Part shown: in pieces, positions 62,072 to 64,000 of the stretch
Layout of the letters: each line of letters starts with the position of its first letter
Position numbering within the stretch: position 1 is the first letter of the stretch
Assembly: GCA_037074765.1 (NCBI GenBank)
Contig: JBAMDO010000570.1
Span: forward strand, 558,001-622,000
DNA: 64,000 nt
Source: Mansonella perstans
Taxonomy: Eukaryota; Nematoda; Chromadorea; Rhabditida; Onchocercidae
Direction: 5' to 3'
Notes under the pieces: generated by a model
Seen by the model: only the letters and a program-made list of their open reading frames with translations
What the model was told of the DNA's origin: nothing
The model's database searches: none
Made by a program: the position numbers and the translations under genes

Positions 62072-64000
62072 TGAATTTTGGACTTCTCGCCATCTTTACA
62101 CTTTTTGTGGTCCATGCAACTGCAATCAATATCACTTCAACAGGTAGATTATCTGCACTTCAGCAAAATGATTCGAAGTGATATTTACTGTGCATACTTG
62201 GAAAACTGAGTGATGCATTTGCTATCGTATGTTTTGCCATCATTTGAAAAATAAAGAAAAATTTAATTGAAATTTCAGGAAAAAGAAATAAACAAACGTA
62301 CGAAGAATATTCATTAGAGAAAAAAAGAAGAATTAATCAAAAATACGACGAAGATCCATTACAGAAAACGTTTGTTCGTACTCCAGGAACGATTATTGCT
62401 GAATATTTATCCAAAAGAGATTTACAAGCTATGGCGTTAGTAATATTCTATTTGTGTGCAAATGCTCCTTAAAGTCAAATCATGTCCACTAAATTCCGTT
62501 ATTTCACATACTAGTCATTGCAAGTGTGAAGCAAATTGCAACGAGTTAAAAACTTGAAATTGATTGGTTGAAAATAATTACAATGAATAGTTTTTTAACA
62601 TCATTTAACAGCGAAATTCCTGTCATGTCTGAATGTGCAAACTTCGTATTAAATCGTCGATCCAAAATACTGCATTATCGGGATGGCAAAATAACTCCAC
62701 CATACCTAGCGAAAGAATATGAACTCGTATCTCGAACAAATTTTACCGATCTAATGGTATGTCTCTTTTTGTTACTTTAAGTTTGAATTTAACGAAACAA
62801 TATCGATTAGAAAGCTCAGTTATTTTGTTTTCAGAGAGTTTCCTCATCTAATTGTCTAAAATTTAAAGAAATTTCGGCTCTCATTGGTTTACAATGCTAA
62901 TTTCGCTTCCTCAGCTTTCTAATAGCATAAAAGGAAGAAAAATCCGGCAAAAATCAGAAATGAATTTGTACAAAGGGAAGATTTGACGACGTTATTTCAT
63001 AAACTTTAAACTTAAGGATAGAATAAAATTCATGGCATACCATTGGTCGCCGTCTCAAGCTATTTTGTTTGGCAGTGAAAAGCCACTGAGTATAATTTTC
63101 AACTCGTTGGCATGCCATCTATTGATGTTGACGTCTCAGGAAAATCATCTAAACATACTCGAAATAATCCCAGATGGTTAGAAAATTGTAGTGAATTTTT
63201 GAACTGACCATAATTAATCAATGAATGACGTTAAATTAGTACTTAGCAAACAAAATAGCTCGGATTATACAGTTCTAGATACGGATGTCATAATTATCCC
63301 GAATGAAATGAAAGAAAAAGGAAGTCCAATGAATGGAGTGATTATTCCGAGCATTCACTGTCCAGGCTTTTTTATATGTGACTTTCCTATGAAAACCATC
63401 TTCTTCCATTCCATGGAAATGGAAGACATCTTGTTGGTCATTCTTTATATTTACAGAAACAAACTATAATTAATGTGACTTTTGATTATGCTGTAGTTAA
63501 GTGATGTTGAAATTCAACTGTTTTAATACAAAGATTGCAGTACTCTTAATGTCACTATCACATCGTCATCACATTTGAGTGACAATGTGACTTCTCTGTC
63601 TAATATAATAAGAACAGTATAAGACATAAAATTTAATTTAGAAGTATAATTAGAATGTAATTCATTGATCTCCACAAGACCGATAAAAAATATGTCGAAG
63701 TTGGCTATTGTCATATTTGTTTTTGATTTATAATCTAATTTTTTAGTGATGGAAGTTATAAATCATTGATCCAGATCCATGAAAGGAAAGGAGTGAGTTT
63801 ATTAAAAATCAACAGATAAGATGTGCCCCTTGAATCAATGCTTTCCATTTTCTAATGGAAAAACATGAATTTAGGCATCGCTGAAGTTAGCCATTGTGAT
63901 TAGTAACAGTGATAAACAACCAAAAGATGCTAGAAATCGATCGTTAAAAGCAGCCGGAATTATCAGGAATGATTATGGTAGCGTGCAGTTTGCGTTGTTG
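62065..64000 (+). pseudogene. Secreted-protein family copy (right arm), 5' part, cut by window end
   Basis: Exons are 62065-62143 (ATG at 62071), 62279-62435, 62612-62756, 63017-63176, 63279-63500, 63747-63792 and 63875 to the edge. Exon 1 gives the signal peptide MNFGLLAIFTLFVVHATA. Exon 2 is Lys/Arg-rich (KRNKQTYEEYSLEKKRRI). Exon 3 reads SECANFVLNRRSKILHYRDG. Exon 4 includes YHWSPSQAILFGSEKPL. Exon 5 starts DTDVIIIPNEM, then GSPMNGVIIPSIHCPGFFIC. Phases agree through exon 5, which appears to shift frame near 63405-63425: only the shifted frame (GRHLVGHSLYLQKQTIINVT) reaches exon 6 in phase. Exon 7 begins ASLKLAIVISNSDKQPKDAR and seems to lose one base near the window edge. If these are assembly errors, this could be a working secreted protein of about 420 residues. 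Confidence 0.6.

Larger units (their letters stand above)
59335..64000 (+). repeat. Right arm of large diverged inverted duplication
   Basis: This is the partner of 51.9-58.85 kb and extends past the window end. It has an extra segment of about 670 bp at 61163-61835. That segment includes a block at 61390-61487 which matches left-arm 54729-54826 in direct orientation, a sign of local rearrangement after the duplication. Confidence 0.8.

Noticed and set aside
1..64000. tRNA, rRNA, CRISPR array or bacterial operon
   Set aside because: No GTTCGANTC-type B box with a matching cloverleaf, no rRNA-like blocks and no regularly spaced identical repeats with unique spacers were found by eye.

Overview
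The window is strongly AT-rich eukaryotic DNA with very low gene density. The splice signals are nematode-like: acceptors of the TTTTCAG/TTTAG type, GTAAGT-type donors, and candidate spliced-leader (trans-splice) acceptors 6-42 nt upstream of start codons. Together with kilobase introns, many microsatellites and decayed RTE-type retrotransposon pieces, this suggests a nematode, possibly a spirurid/filarial one. The clade is an inference. No bacterial-type gene organisation, rRNA, tRNA or CRISPR array was seen.

Region 1 (1-11.2 kb) is dominated by one minus-strand gene that I could assemble exon by exon: a single-pass transmembrane leucine-rich-repeat (eLRR) receptor-like protein of 668 residues. 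It has four coding exons, and the first intron (about 6.35 kb) lies between the last LRR and the LRR C-terminal cap. This is the only intact, confidently recognised protein-coding gene in the window.

Region 2 (11.2-46.8 kb) is mostly low-complexity sequence, microsatellites, degenerate minisatellites and small hairpin elements. Three short minus-strand segments near 38.6, 34.3 and 28.2 kb have good splice sites and compatible phases. They may be the 5' coding exons of a long-intron gene, including a 20-nt microexon. A decayed retrotransposon piece lies at 33.7-34.1 kb.

Region 3 (46.8-64 kb) starts with a second decayed RTE-like retrotransposon. It then holds a cluster of at least three copies of an unrecognised, signal-peptide-bearing, multi-exon gene family. 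A 3'-half copy (49.46-49.98 kb, minus) and a nearly full copy (50.68-53.92 kb, minus) are in tandem. Another copy (62.07 kb to the window end, plus) is divergent and lies in the right arm of a large, diverged inverted duplication centred near 59.1 kb. Exon lengths and phases match between the arms, but each copy carries frame lesions, so I call them pseudogenes, with assembly indels as the alternative.

The gene family within an inverted duplication is the most unusual system here. Its exons, signal peptide and splice phases can be read, but I do not recognise its domain.
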